This document shows positions 50,853 to 63,964 of a stretch of 64,000 nt of DNA, in pieces. The stretch comes from Membranipora membranacea. Lineage: Eukaryota > Bryozoa > Gymnolaemata > Cheilostomatida > Membraniporidae. Made by a program: the position numbers and the translations under genes. The notes under the pieces are model-generated. The model was not told the DNA's origin. It ran no database searches and saw nothing but the letters and a program-made list of their open reading frames with translations. The stretch is from positions 32,116,001-32,180,000 of the forward strand of contig OU612068.1 in NCBI GenBank assembly GCA_914767715.1, in the 5' to 3' direction. The stretch's first letter is position 1. Every line of letters starts with the position of its first letter.

Positions 50853-52808
50853 CCTAATCCCCACCTAGACCGCCACATTTTTACGGTAGGTAACCCCCTT
50901 CCCCCAGTGTACATAGGTATAGACCAAACCTTGCCTACACAAACTACCCAGTGAGTATAACTCCTGGTCCATTAGACAGTCAGTGGCGCTTTTATTGCAA
51001 ACAGGCCATATATCTCCTGAGTATCATTCTGTTTTTATGATAATTGATGACAGTGAGTTGGTGGGGCAGAAGAGTGGGATCTTACGAGAAATTTATTGCA
51101 ACCGACATGCCCAATCCTTTGTTCTTTATTTGTTCTTTTTGGATTTTGGTATTACTTGAAAATAATTCATTTGTCAATTTTTTCACTGCATTATCTGTGC
51201 ATTCAATCAAACTTTTGAGATGTTTAATGTTCATGCTAATGCAATCAGCACCTTTGTTGGAGTAATCATGTGTCGATGATAATTGAATCAACTTCCTTTT
51301 CCTAAATCAAGGAATGTCTCGGTTACGGAGCCATTCCAAACTGTGATTTGGATTATTTCCAAGTTACTGCATACACATCTTACTGCAAAATCGCAGCTAT
51401 CACCATCTTTGATTGTCACCCAACCATAGGAACATAGGATATATATGATGATGCCAGTTGATTGTGCTCATTTTATACAATGACTTCCTTTCTACAAACC
51501 ATTGTTCTCATAATCCCCAATTATCTTTTATTATATTTTGCAGATAAAACTCCACCAAGCCTATGACTACCAACTGTAATGGTGGTAAGTGATAAAAATC
51601 TCCTGGATTGTGAGAGCTGGACATCTACATGGACGGGTTGAGCGCTGAGCAGATCTTTCTATCAGTATTACATGGCTCTCAGGCGATCAATCAAAGAGAA
51701 CCAAGTAATACCAATACTAGGTTTGCTCAAAGATAGCTGGCTGCTTTTACTGCAATATACTTTTATACCAAAATATGTCCGGTTAGACATTTTGGACTTG
51801 AATGAACATTGGAAGCTGACGTTTGCAAATAAGAAAACAACTAGCATTGAATAACACTAGCTTTGGAAGCTTACCTGGCAACGAGAGCTTTGTTCTAAAC
51901 ACGACGTATCAAATCCTACTCTGTTCGTATAGTTTGATCACAAACTCCTGGTATCTGAGTTATGATAGTTCAAACCACAGGATAATTATTTCGATATACG
52001 AACAATTCATAAGTCAAGTCATTATTTGTTTATTCAAGCTATTCGACATCTATAATTTGCTGTTCAAATATTACATTTTTAATTTTATTATTAGTTTGAT
52101 TTGTAATAAAATTGGTTTCTCAATCCCACAAAAAAACTAGGTCAACTATTTTCATGCACTGGGTATAATAAACAATTTCGGAAAATATAATGAAGATGAG
52201 AAACATATTTAGGCCTTAATGAATTTCAAAGAAATGACAATTACACGGTTGTTGCCTTGCTGGAAGTTACCGAGTACTATAATTCCACAGCTGGTCTTAT
52301 ACTGCATCTGTCAGTTATTGTCCTTTCACAATGAAGAGCAGGCAAATCAAAAACAAGCCATTCAATCTCAATGTTTCATGATATGAAATATAGTGACAGA
52401 TTGGTGTGTTGTGTATGTCAGGATGTTAGTATGTCATTAGCTTCATTGCCTTTATTGAACATTTCCGCTTGGGTGTTTACTGCCCTGCCAATGACTTTAT
52501 AAAGCCTTCCAAGAGCCACTCAAGTTACAAAAGGTTTTTGTGTTCTCAGAATATGGCAAACTGATGCATTGAAGAATTTCTACTCCATACCAATACAGGC
52601 AGTGAAGAGCTTATTGGTTTACAGGATAATTCAATAACACCAATAATATTGTTGATGACTAAGTTGACTTTTTATTGACTGATGAATATGATTAGTATCT
52701 GTGTTATTACACCTGTGCACATGACATGATTGGATACCTTCACATACAAGCAGGACAGAGACTCGTACACATGATTCGCCAGCTCCTAAGTTTAGCAACA
52801 ATTTGAAT
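50853..52808. other. Spacer between UBE2V and the CCN gene
   Basis: About 2 kb of AT-rich sequence. Includes the UBE2V 3' UTR and the presumed CCN promoter. Open frames here show no family resemblance or splice context; nothing else seen. Confidence 0.5.
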
Positions 52809-55800
52809 ATGTGGTCGTATTTCTACGGTTGGTGTCTCATTGGTAAGTTAAATCAAAGTGGACAGATTTCATTTCTAGTAAGTAACGGAGTGATTACTGT
52901 CTCAATTCCTTGCTTCATCAATTTCCTTCTTATTCCAAACTTATTGTACTGATATTTGGTCTACATTTCAGGATCAATGCTGGGATTATGTTTTGGACAG
53001 CATGCACCCTGCTATACCTGCGAACTGCTTAAAAACAAAACACCAGGTCATAAATTAGTATTAGTGGAACAGAAGGCTCCCCTAATTCAGAGAGACACAG
53101 AGAAGGTTTGTGATCATCTGTTCATCAAATTCCTAAAAAAATACATCAAATTATAATTCTGGCTTGTCACAAAACAAAACCAGATCTCCAAATTTTCATC
53201 TCCTCATAATCATACATGCAATCATCATACAAATTGTCCTTTTATTTTATGTCCAAAATACATTGTAGCGGCCTAAGGACTAAGATATTCCTCTGCTGCC
53301 TGGTTTTATGGAGCTTTGTTATTTTTATCAGCCTGGTGATGTATGTGGAGGTAGATGTTGGTGCTCTACAGGTGCCCCTTTCAGCTGTCTGCCGGGGGTG
53401 ACAGCTGTGCGCGATGGCTGTGACTGCTGTATGATCTGTCCTCGACAGCTAGGAGATCACTGTGATGAGCGAAACTTATGTGACCGACAGAGAAACCTTG
53501 AGTGTCTTCATGGACAATGTACCGGTGAGATTAGGCTTTCGTTAAAGTGTGTCTTGTTATTCACTTGAAAAATACAAAGAAATGCAGGCTACACTTCTCA
53601 AAATGACAAGTATGAGTTGTCTACACATCAACCTGTTTCAATCATGGTTTAACTTTCCCTGATGCATGAAAATACTCAGGCTTTATTTATGCATAAGGGT
53701 GTCAGGGTGGCGTAGTGGCAGGGTGGCGTAGTGGTTAGGATTCGTGCTTCTCAATCTGAGAGTTGCAGGTTCGAATCCTGGTCACCACACATGCTGCTAA
53801 AGGAGGTGAGCTCTCCGGTTAAACCCTAGCTTGTCCACTCCTACCTTGTACAGGTGTGCGCTAAATTGATGGGATAAATCTTATTCCAAATACTGTAAGC
53901 ATATTCTCATTTGCCTGAAAAGGGCCTTGAATAGCAAAAATAAAGTTGATATAAAAAAAAAGAAGAAAAAAGGTGCTTGTGGGTTTTAAATCTCAAAATG
54001 GGAGCATGTAAAAATCCTTTATATAATCTAGAGTTTGTTGCTATTACTTTTATTTCCAACCTGCTTCCAGTAACAGCTTCCTCATCAGATTTAAAAGCAA
54101 GCTTGACATTTTGTTCTCATACTCAAAGCTGTTAATGTAATTTACAGTAGAGAATACGTCTCACTCTGACTGCTTTGCTGGAGGAGAGTGGTATAAATCA
54201 GGAGTAAAGTATTCACTCGGCTGTCAGAGACTGTGCACATGTTACAATGGATATTTCATCTGCACTAATCAATGTAAACACGAGAAATCACCTCCTCTCA
54301 GCTGCCCTAATGCCAGGTTTGTGTGCGACACTGATAAGGCTTCATTTATGTACTAGCTTGTGTTGCTCTCTCAGCCTCCTTATTAGGTTATGTTAAAGTG
54401 CTCAGCAGCAGGTGACAAACATACATTGATATTAAATTACAGGCAGCACATCCTTGACAGTTAGCCTTGTATATGACTGATTGAGTACTTGGAGTATATA
54501 TAAATATATCAATTTATTCGGATCAAGTTACTTTGACAATGGGACTGCGCACACACAAAAATAAATGGTAAAACAATCAAGCGAATTTGTTAAACAATAT
54601 TATTGTCAAGGAATGCTGAGTATGGTTATTGGTCAAGTGTTTACCTCCTTGATTATAATAAGTAAACACATTCATATTGCAACTGCCATGAACATATTAT
54701 GTCACAGAGGGAGAAATTATCTCACAGAGACAATAAATGTATCAACATTGGTAGTGTTTCCTTTCACAGTCGCAGAATATGGGGAAATCTTGTCTTCCTG
54801 TGCAGGCATCAATTTTTTTTCGGAATTCTGAGAATAATTTTTCGAACACCAAAAAACATCTAGCACAGTTGCTGAAATGTGAGAAGCCACACATACAATA
54901 TGCCAACTTAGCAAGCACAGTTAGGATGAAGCAACTCCATAGAGCCTTTGGTAATAGATAGTTGAATGATTACATAAACTAACCCTCGACTGCTTTGTTA
55001 CAGACTTGTAAAGATAGAGAGTCAGTGTTGTAGGGAGTGGATGTGTGATACTTATGTACCCAATCATACAGTAGAGTCTGCTGTGTCAACACACGATGGT
55101 ATGCTCTCACCTTCTCGCTGTCACTGCTTGGTTCCCAAAAGACAGACACCTTATTTCCATCTGTGGGGTGAAATAATTTTGTAAAACTTGAAGATTGGAG
55201 GGGGAAAGCTTATGGTCGAGCCTTGTTTTGTCAGATTTTTTATAATGGCAATATTAATCACACATTTTGATTGACTGCTGTAATCATTTAGAAGAATGTT
55301 TTCCATTGAGAGCAAAAAAAGATAAAAATCACATCAAAAAAATTTAAATGGCTATTATGGCTATAAATGGCTATATGCAGAATGTACCATATGATATTGT
55401 TATAAAAACTACAATGTTCTCCTCTGGGTTCAACAAACACTAATCGAGAACATCATATGGCGTCTGCTGTAGTTCATCTCTTTATTTCTCAATCTCTCTT
55501 TAGGGTTACCTGAGCCATCCCACTCAGGCTCAGATTATTGTGAGAATGTGGTCAGTACAGACTGGAGTATGTGCTCCAAGTCATGTGGCTGGGGACAATC
55601 TATGAGGTACAGAGATAAAAAGTGTCTACCCGATATCAGAAACTGCCAAATAAGGCCATGTGACATCCAGCCATCACATTTCAAAAGAGTGAGATGCCTT
55701 TTTATTATGTAATGCAATGGTATGCATGGTTCTAATAAGTGAAAAAAAATATGTTGATGTGCAGGCATCAATATCTCATTTCTTACATATCAGAGACTAC

Positions 55801-56482
55801 CACTGACGACAAACATGTAAATAATTAGGCTAAGATCTTATACAACTTGAGTTATCACACGGTGCAGCTTTTGATGAGCCAGTCATCTCATTGATAGGAT
55901 GTGAATAATTCACAAGCATCGATAACAAAAACACCCATATTATACTGGATGAAAATATGTACATTACGGTGATCTGTTTGATGCTGTTTGATCCTGCCCA
56001 ACACATTTATCACCAAATTTTAATATCAATTGATAAAAATTCATTACATATTATATATGTATTTGTTATGTAACTAGAAATCGTTGGCAGATCCATGTAT
56101 AATGACATTTCATCATAACATCACAAACATCACAAACATAGAAATAAAAGTATTTATATGTGCATTTCATACACGCAAATCAAGACGACTCTGATTCATG
56201 TTTATATTTGTATAGCACATAAATGTGGAGCTCAGTCCACCCCGACAGCGTCACACCCTGAGAGAGAAGACACCTCAGTATATAACCATCGATAAGTGCA
56301 GATCTATGAGGAAGTTCACACGCAGGTACTGTAATAATACGACATCAGGTAAGAACTGCTGTCATCCGACAGATGTGATAACTAAAGTAATCAGGATGAA
56401 ATGTGACAACGAGACAATCGTCAGAAGTAATGTTATGTTCATCAGGGAGTGTTTCTGTTCATCCAGTTGTTTGGAGAGTTGA
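52809..56482 (+). CDS. CCN-like: CCN family matricellular protein (CTGF/CYR61/NOV-like)
   Basis: Secreted matricellular protein of the type that binds integrins and growth factors. Seven exons: 52809-52842, 52972-53105, 53332-53524, 54148-54316, 55004-55098, 55504-55688, 56216-56482; 1077 nt, 358 aa, the usual CCN length. A signal peptide covers about residues 1-20 (MWSYFYGWCLIGSMLGLCFG). The IGFBP domain follows, with DGCDCCMICPRQLGDHCDE matching the CCN GCxCCxxCAxQLGExC signature. VWC: exons 4-5 (CFAGGEWYKSGVKYSLGCQR .. CQHE-like end, CCREWMCD). TSP1: exon 6 (DWSMCSKSCGWGQSMRYRDK). Cysteine knot (CT): exon 7, residues 271-358 (CNNTTSGKNCCHPTD .. RECFCSSSC). All four classic modules are present in order, with exon borders near module borders as in vertebrates. 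The first part of the IGFBP domain (CYTCELLKNK..) is divergent. Intact. Confidence 0.94.
53700..53972 (+). mobile_element. tRNA-derived SINE with A-rich tail
   Basis: tRNA-like head GGTGGCGTAGTGGTTAGGA (A box) and CAGGTTCGAATCCTG (perfect T-arm, B box) ending GGTCACCAC, then a body of about 150 bp with a CCTGAAAAGGGCCTTGAATA tail region and a final A-rich run at 53950-53972. The 16 bp CAGGGTGGCGTAGTGG occur twice in tandem at 53703-53734. It lies in intron 3 of the CCN gene in the same orientation. The acceptor arms pair (GGTGGC with GTCACC), but the sequence continues into a SINE body, so this is not a tRNA gene. Confidence 0.8.
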
Positions 56483-59248
56483 AGCCACCACCCTCCCTGA
56501 AGCCACTGGCTCAAACATATTATTTTGAATGCCATAGTGGACACAACTCTAAATGCAAAAAAAAGTGAGTTTTCGGCTGAACAGTAACTTTGGTATGATT
56601 TGGTTTGATTTATCTCCAGAATAGTGTTTGACGACTACAAGTTTTATTCTGTATGTATTAGAATTGTAATTTTGATCGCAAACTGAGTTGTAAGTTTGAG
56701 AAATGCACAGACTGTTTCTGTCTGGGACAAAGAATCGGAAGAATTTTGTATAGTTTGACCAAGGATTTTCTTGAAATCCTTGGTTAGACCTTGCCTGACA
56801 TCTGTCCACAAATGGGTATTTTGTTTTTCAATATCGTCATCATTATTACCTTTTATTGCTCAGGGCAGTCTCATTTCACACACAGCATTGTTGTAACCGC
56901 AATATCATACTGACAATTTTATGTGACAGATTTACGACAGAGATTTTGGTTGATTGTAAAATGAGGCAGCGTTACAGACCGACTTTGACACTATGCTGTC
57001 CATGACAGTATATAATCAATCAAACTCAATGTTGTAAATAATCTGCCATATAAAGCTGTTGATGTAAACTACCCTATAAAAAATAAAATCTACTCGTATA
57101 CTCATTATCCCGTTATAGTACCTAAATTTTGTGGTTCTGATGTCTGAATCAGACAATCATAAAGTTCATATATATATGTCTGTGTTGGTTAAAAGGCCAA
57201 CACCGACATTCCAACATGGAGTCTAACTTATGTGAAGGGTACTGTTAGATGATCTTGAATTTAATGAGGATCAATCATTCAATGCACTTCTAGTAATTGG
57301 GGGAACATTACGATAACATTCCAGTGGTTTTTTATATTAGGAATGGAGTATAATGAGCAAAGGTCGTTGACTGATACCTTTCCAGTGGGCCATTAAAAGA
57401 AAGCAGTGTCTTAGGAGGGCTGTCATTTTTTTCAATAGCTGTGAAAGAAGTTAATTTTTTTCCTTAATTATTTTCTGGCTTGGGTGACTGGTAATGTAAA
57501 ATATTAACTGCATAATATCTTCTTTTTTTTGTAAGTTTACTGTCTCCATGGGTAATAATTTGTAGGGCGAATCGGTTGAGGGGAGGCGCGATTCGTGTTT
57601 TTAAATGGAGATTGATTCAGCTATTTCAGTCCTTTTTGGATAGAAAATACAGGTAATTTACATGGACCTGATCAGTATCTCTAGCTAGTTGAATAGTTTT
57701 TGTAATAACCACAAAGATGTAAATATGTCTTGCAAAGATGGGAAGACTTCAACAGAAAGTAGACAATTTAATTTGAGTTGAAACAATATTTTGGGGGCAG
57801 GAAGAGGGTCAAGCTAAGAGTTCTTCAATCCTGAAGGGTAAATCTGGTGAGGGTTTTGGTAATCACCACTGCTTTAGAATATATTTACCTGAGTGGTAAT
57901 CACATAAAAACTCATGCCCATGTATAGTCTTGATACCCTGTGATGCCGTGTGAGAAACCTTGATGTTGCTTGGTTTTTTTGTTTCCGGTGTATGTACGGG
58001 TCTACGGACTGGATCCTGATGGTAATCACTTGTTATAGCGTGTTATGATGCATGCATCTAAGAATATCATTACTCTGTGTTATGATGCAAGCATCGTATC
58101 ACAGAGTAAGTATATCCTTACTCTGTGATGTATACTTGATTGTGATACTACTGGTCACTTAATTTGTCACAATTCAGTGGCACATTTGATGACCTTTTAG
58201 TATGTCAAACTGTGCCGGCATAGTTGATAGTAGCATTTCACTATCAACCGATTGATAATAAAATGCTACTACCAGCTCTGTGCACGGTTTGAGCGCTTCA
58301 GCTATATAGAATGTAAAGATTGGCCAATGGAAACAGCTGTCATTATAATCCCTTCGAGTAATACTGTAATACGATAGGCCCCTCTGTAATATGTGATAAA
58401 CATGAATTGAATCTAAGTAAATTCACAATACCATCTAGAGGAGTAAATATCAAAATGCAGAAAACGATCTCAAGCCTCGTACAAGCAGCCTGCCATGGTT
58501 CTGCAAGAGGGTTATCACTCTTGGTATTTGGTGGTTTGTAATTGCGTAGGATTTCACTCTTGCAGTCTTGCAACAGTTGGTCTACAGTCTTGCAATTTTT
58601 TGCAGAGTGTCTGGGATTTTATTTTAATAAAGCCCAATGATTAACTTTGGCAGCGAAAATCTTATCACTGCTAAATTCTTGTGAGATTCCACTGCAATCA
58701 CAGAAGTCTGACATTGTAAGTCCAACTACTTGGTCTGACTTCTTGTAGAGCTCTTTTTGTGGTTCAGTATCACAGTACCGTTGCAATTTGTCAAAGACTC
58801 AAAGGGCCAAAATCTTGCGAATATGCTGCAGCTCAGCCTGGCTGGTACTAGTTTGAAGGGGGATTCATGTTAGCGAGCTTGTCAAGTCATCTAGCACCAT
58901 CAGGCTTATTTTTTCATTTCACTTAATTTGCAAAAGAGACTCTTGTCTGAACTGACTCAAATTCATAAGGAGATGAAGAAACTATCAGTCATTGACTGAC
59001 CACATCACATTGAAGTTCACTGAGCTCAATTTTGAAATCACATATCATTAAAGCTGTCTGTAAGAGAAATTTATGATGCATGACCTGATTTTGTGGGAGC
59101 ATAGGAGCAGTCTGGACTACTAAGCTATGAACAGTTGATCATACGATCATATAGGGTTACATTTATTTGCACAGTCGTAGAGGAATCCTTTTATCTTATC
59201 CTTGAGCCGTTTTGAGACAGTTTTAATTTCGGATTTCAAAGTCAAGGC
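56483..59248. other. Spacer between the CCN gene and the acyl-CoA ligase gene
   Basis: 2.8 kb of AT-rich sequence with the CCN 3' UTR (AATAAA at 57082) and several inverted repeats (57567-57597 around CGAATCG/CGATTCG; 58098-58129; 58211-58255). No gene recognised. Confidence 0.5.
58098..58129. repeat. Perfect hairpin, 13-bp arms
   Basis: ATCACAGAGTAAG (58098-58110), six-base loop, CTTACTCTGTGAT (58117-58129). A further TTACTCTGTG copy lies about 50 bp upstream near 58070, so alternative pairings are possible. Confidence 0.85.
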
Positions 59249-62200
59249 ATGTCTTCCAGACCTTTAACCAAGAGCTATGTGGATACAAGAAACCCCAAGA
59301 AACCGGATAAAGACATCACTTTATATCAAATATGGGATGAAGCCAGAGAGAATGGATTCGTCGGTAGCATCCTCAACTTGGAGACGGGAGAGAAAATGAC
59401 AAATCTAGAAATCCTAGACCTGGTGAGTGTTTCTAAACTAAAAATTCGTGAAAATTGAGCTGTGCATAATTCACTGTGTAAGTTAGTCCTGCATGGAATG
59501 ATATTCTAATGCATGAACCACAAACAGATGGATTGTGCGTTTTTCAAAATTGCAATTTCGTGTATAACTAAATGTGAAAATCTCTACTCATAGAGGTGAT
59601 TCAAATTTCTCGAATTTGCCTTTCACTGTATATGGCAGGCATTTTTCAAGTACCATTCTAAAGCTGCCATCCTAATATTTTTAGGCTGACAACTTTGCAA
59701 AAGGTCTGTTAGCGCTTGGACTAAAACCAGGGGAGAGTTCTATTTCAGTCATCGGATGCCCTTCACTGTACTCTGGAGTTGGGATGTTTGTCGCTGCTTG
59801 TAGTATTGGCGTACAGTTTGCTGTGAGTATAGCATTTCTTTCTCTAGAATATTGGAAGCACTTCGAAAGATAATTATCAATTCATGATAATGTAATACGG
59901 GAGAGGGACCATAACTCATTCAAGTAAACTGACAGCCGCATATATCATGACCACTTATGACTTGTCATTTCAAATCATTGGATACGGAGATCAATCTTGG
60001 ATTGCTTTTTTGATTTCGTTATTACTCAGCTATTTCCACACAGTATAGAACCTGAATCCAACCCATTTCTTTATCTATTGGCAGTTATAGTCTTACCAGA
60101 TGTTCCAACTATGAGCTGTAGATGTTGTGTTTGCTGTAGTGTTCATAATTACATTTCTGTCACCGTACTTTCAGCATCCTTACATGTTTGAGCCATATCA
60201 CGAGTCTATCAAAGCTACTGCGAACATGGTGGATTGCTCCGTGGTCGTTGTTGGTGAAGGTAACAACGGGCGACCTTTTGATGGCATTGTCAGCTTAATT
60301 GATGAATCATCTGAGTTTGGAAATATCAAGTCTGATAGGTAAGACTACCTTGTATTATGATCTGTTGGGCTTATAATTCAACCCATGAATATAGAGATAC
60401 TATTTAAGCACTGATACACTACGGATACTGATACGTTTGAAAGAAGAAAAGTTCACCTTACGTTTGAATAAAGTTTACTTTACATCAAATAGTCTCAAAA
60501 ATCAGCATGCTAAAATATTGTGCTAATATTATCATTGTTAGGTCTATGGTCGTAGGTGCTAGCTAACATTCAGTCGCCCCCAAACAAGCTAGCTAACATT
60601 TACTCCTCTAGGTTATATTCACAAATAGACGTACTGTGTATTTTCATGTTTATTGATCATCCTTCAAATACACTCTCTGAGACATGCACGCTCTGTTATT
60701 CACATAACGTTCAATTATTCTTTATCAACCCAAGCTATGAAGTAAAGTGTGAATTTTTAAAATGCATACTGATTTATGGTTTATTTATTCTCTCTGCAGA
60801 GTGCCAACTGTGAAGCATGTATTCTATGACCAATCATATCGTAACCGATCACCCAAACAGAATTATATAAAAAACCTAGACCATCTGATCGAGCTTGGGA
60901 AGTCCGTAACCAATGAGGAGTTAGCTCTCGCCAAAAGTAAAGTACACCCTGAGGATATCATGTTACACTTCTTTTCTTCTGTGAGTAAAATGAAATGTAC
61001 AATTCAGAGTTGAAATAATTCTTGAATGGCAAATGCAGTTTATTTATTGTTGCTTGCCGAAAATAGTTTATCCGATACTTATACAGTTTTTTTATTTCTA
61101 TTTGCTAGGGAAGCACTGGAGAACCAAAATGTATTGCTCACACATACAAGGGATTGGCAAACAACATTATGAGACTTACTGCTAAAAATCTGCCGGTAAG
61201 GAACATTTACACAGTAGATGGAAATACAATTCCTACTTTCATAGTCCAAAAAAATTATCGCTGTCCTACTTTATTCGATCTCTGAAAGTCTCCATGCTGT
61301 CTTTTCCAAGATATCACTGTTGATTGTGCGCTAAACATTCACGGTTTATGTATAATAACTTGCTGAACCTGTATCATGTGATTAGGGATCCGCTGTGAGG
61401 TATGAATTTTGTAAAGGTGCATCGGGGTTATAATAATGGTTAGATAACATGAGTTAGTCAGACCACAAATCATCACAACCGATATAAAGGGAAGAAAACG
61501 GAAACAGCCAACATCAGTCGGCACTTTGCTTGTTTAGGTATAAGAAGTGCACTTATTTCTATTTTTCCTCATTCTAAGATGGAAACTGAAAATATCAATG
61601 ATTGATGCTGACTTTTTGTATTTCAGTGCACCCTCGGTACTAATGTTAATGGTGATGAGCTGGTTGGAGTATCGGTGGTCTCATTTATTCTTGGTGGATA
61701 CTTTAAGAACTCAGTTATGGCGCCAGATCTTGGTACTAATCGATCTGCTGATGAGTTTGGGAAGCTGTGCTATGATTCTTTAATCAGCGAGAAGTAAGTC
61801 AGACACCTTGGATATCTGTCAAGATTAAGAGTCTTAATCACACATCCAATTGCTTGTGAATCCTCCCACTCAGTTCTTTAAAAGTGACCGACAAATTAGT
61901 AACATCTACAAAAAGTATAAAGCCTGCTCTCTACCAAGACTAGGAATGAAATATAGAAATCTAGATCATTCACTTTACATGACATTTAGTTGACATTATC
62001 GGAGTTATCTGTTCATACAAAACAAGGAAACAACTCCTTATGGGCTATTCAGCCAATGTAGTGAATCTTGCTTCTGCTGGAATAGGAAATAAGAACACTT
62101 TATGGTCTTTTACAACACAGGTTATTACCTACAAACATCTCCAAGGGCCGATCATGTTATATCTAAATAGAACATGCTCAGCAACTCACCACCTGTATTC

Positions 62201-63964
62201 TTTGGTTGTGTTATCCCTTGCCTGGATCGTTGTATGTCCTGGCTGGTGAATGTGTATAGATAGATAAATGAGTATATATGTATGCCTCTACGAATACTTT
62301 ATCACACAAAAGCTGGTCTCGTGTTATACAGAGTAAAGATTCTCGGAGTGATACCAGGAATGCAGTCTACCATAATAAAGTATGCTGAGGACAACAAACT
62401 CAAGTTTCCTCATATCGATTACGCATTGGCTGGTGGACAGATTATCTCAAGGGGATTCAAGGAGAAACTCGTTCGGGTCTTAAAAGGAAGGATTTGGGTA
62501 GGCCAACTGAGTAAATTGGCACATAATTCAGTATTTAGTTTATCGTTGCTCCATTAGCTATTTGATGATTCTTGTGGTGATATTGTTGGCAGTCTAGTAA
62601 TAATCTTCGTATTTTGCGATACGTTTACTTCCATCATTTTCTTTACCCAAAGAAGATTTCCCAGAGTGCTTTTACAGCTAGCTTTGTAACTGTTCAGATA
62701 ATTGTTTTGCTGAGTTATAGTGTCGGTGTTTTGTGTTCTATTAAATAACAACACAGTACCCATCTCAAGTTGCACAGAGAGCCAAATCATTTTTATTCAC
62801 GCAACCATAAGGTTTGCCCCACTAATAAATGAATGCACAACCAAACATTCCTATCACAAGGAGTTACTAGCTGAGTTTTTTCTATAAAAAAACTCATTTT
62901 ATATTTATGGTGTTATGTCATTGAGGATTGCTCATTTATTTTACAAAGACTGTGTACGGAATGTCTGAGATTGGGTGCTCAGCGTGGACGAGTGTCAAGC
63001 CAGGTCCAGAAGGTGAAGAATCAAGTCTTAACTCCATACTTTATCCTGCCAAAAACTCAGAGGTAAGCGCCAGTCCCTCTGCCTTGACATCGATGAATGC
63101 CCTGCTACCCCATGCAAAATGTTTGTGAAATGATTTCTTGGATTGCCGTTTCAGCATTGATTAACAGAGTTCACAATTGTTTGTCAAACCTGAGAATCCT
63201 TGCAGCTAAGTGCTAAAGCATTCACATAAGTGGGACCGTACTAACTCATCAGCAGCAGGCTGTTAAATTTTTAAATGTATTCTGCCATTAAGAAACTTAG
63301 AAAAATAAAGTAAAAAAAGTAATTTAAATCAGGTAGGCCAGATAGTCTGGATCAAGTGGCAGCCTAAGCTCTAACAAATTGCAAGAGCACCACACGGACT
63401 GCATGGCGGACAAAGCAGGATTTAGATGATCCCCTTTTTCTGTTACACGCTCATGTTATAGACTCGGATTGCTGATATGAATGACGAGGTAGTTGATATT
63501 GGTGTTGATGGAGAGGTGCAATACAAAAGTTCATCTGTTCTTAAGACATACAGGAAAAAAGAAGACTTGTACAATAAGTTGATGACTTCAGATGGATATG
63601 CTCGTACAGGGTAGGTATAAAACACACCTAGCACCCTTTATTTTATTATGAATTATTCAGATATTTTAGAAATAACAGTTCTCATACATATATGGTCTCA
63701 CTTCATTTGGCATAACTCGAACAAATCAAGTGTTTTATTGGTCCAAGAGATATTAAGGTTCTTTTGTAATTGTTGTGACTGTTGATGTGACAGTGTTTCT
63801 GTGCTTGTGTTGACAGCGATATTGGAATGATGCTTCCAGATGGCGGGTTTGTTGTTAAAGGGCGCGTAGTAGATGCTTTAAGATTCAAAGTTTTTGCTAA
63901 AGTTATCTATCCAGGACCTATTGAAGAAGCTCTAGGCGGTCATCCCAATATCCAAGACATATCG
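59249..63964 (+). CDS. AMP-binding acyl-CoA ligase (4CL/ACSF-like), C-terminus cut
   Basis: Adenylate-forming enzyme predicted to activate a carboxylic acid with ATP and join it to CoA. Ten exons seen: 59249-59422, 59685-59822, 60175-60338, 60800-60980, 61109-61195, 61627-61793, 62332-62497, 62949-63062, 63462-63610, 63817-63964; the frame continues past the window (donor ATCG|GTAAGA). About 496 residues are visible. Motif A3 FFSSGSTGEPKCIAHTY (split between exons 4 and 5) binds ATP phosphates. A5 is TVYGMSEIG, and A7 is ARTGDIG with the ribose-binding Asp. A8 starts KGRVVDALRF, with the conserved Arg and hinge Asp, but continues KVFAKVIYPGPIEEAL, where most relatives have a Gly and PxEIE. 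N-terminus MSSRPLTKSYVDTRNPKKPD has no obvious targeting signal. The C-terminal catalytic Lys lies outside the window. Substrate unknown. Confidence 0.88.

Noticed and set aside
53719-53790. Possible tRNA gene
   Set aside because: A and B boxes and a partial acceptor stem are present, but the sequence continues into a SINE body with an A-rich tail, and the 5' part is duplicated.
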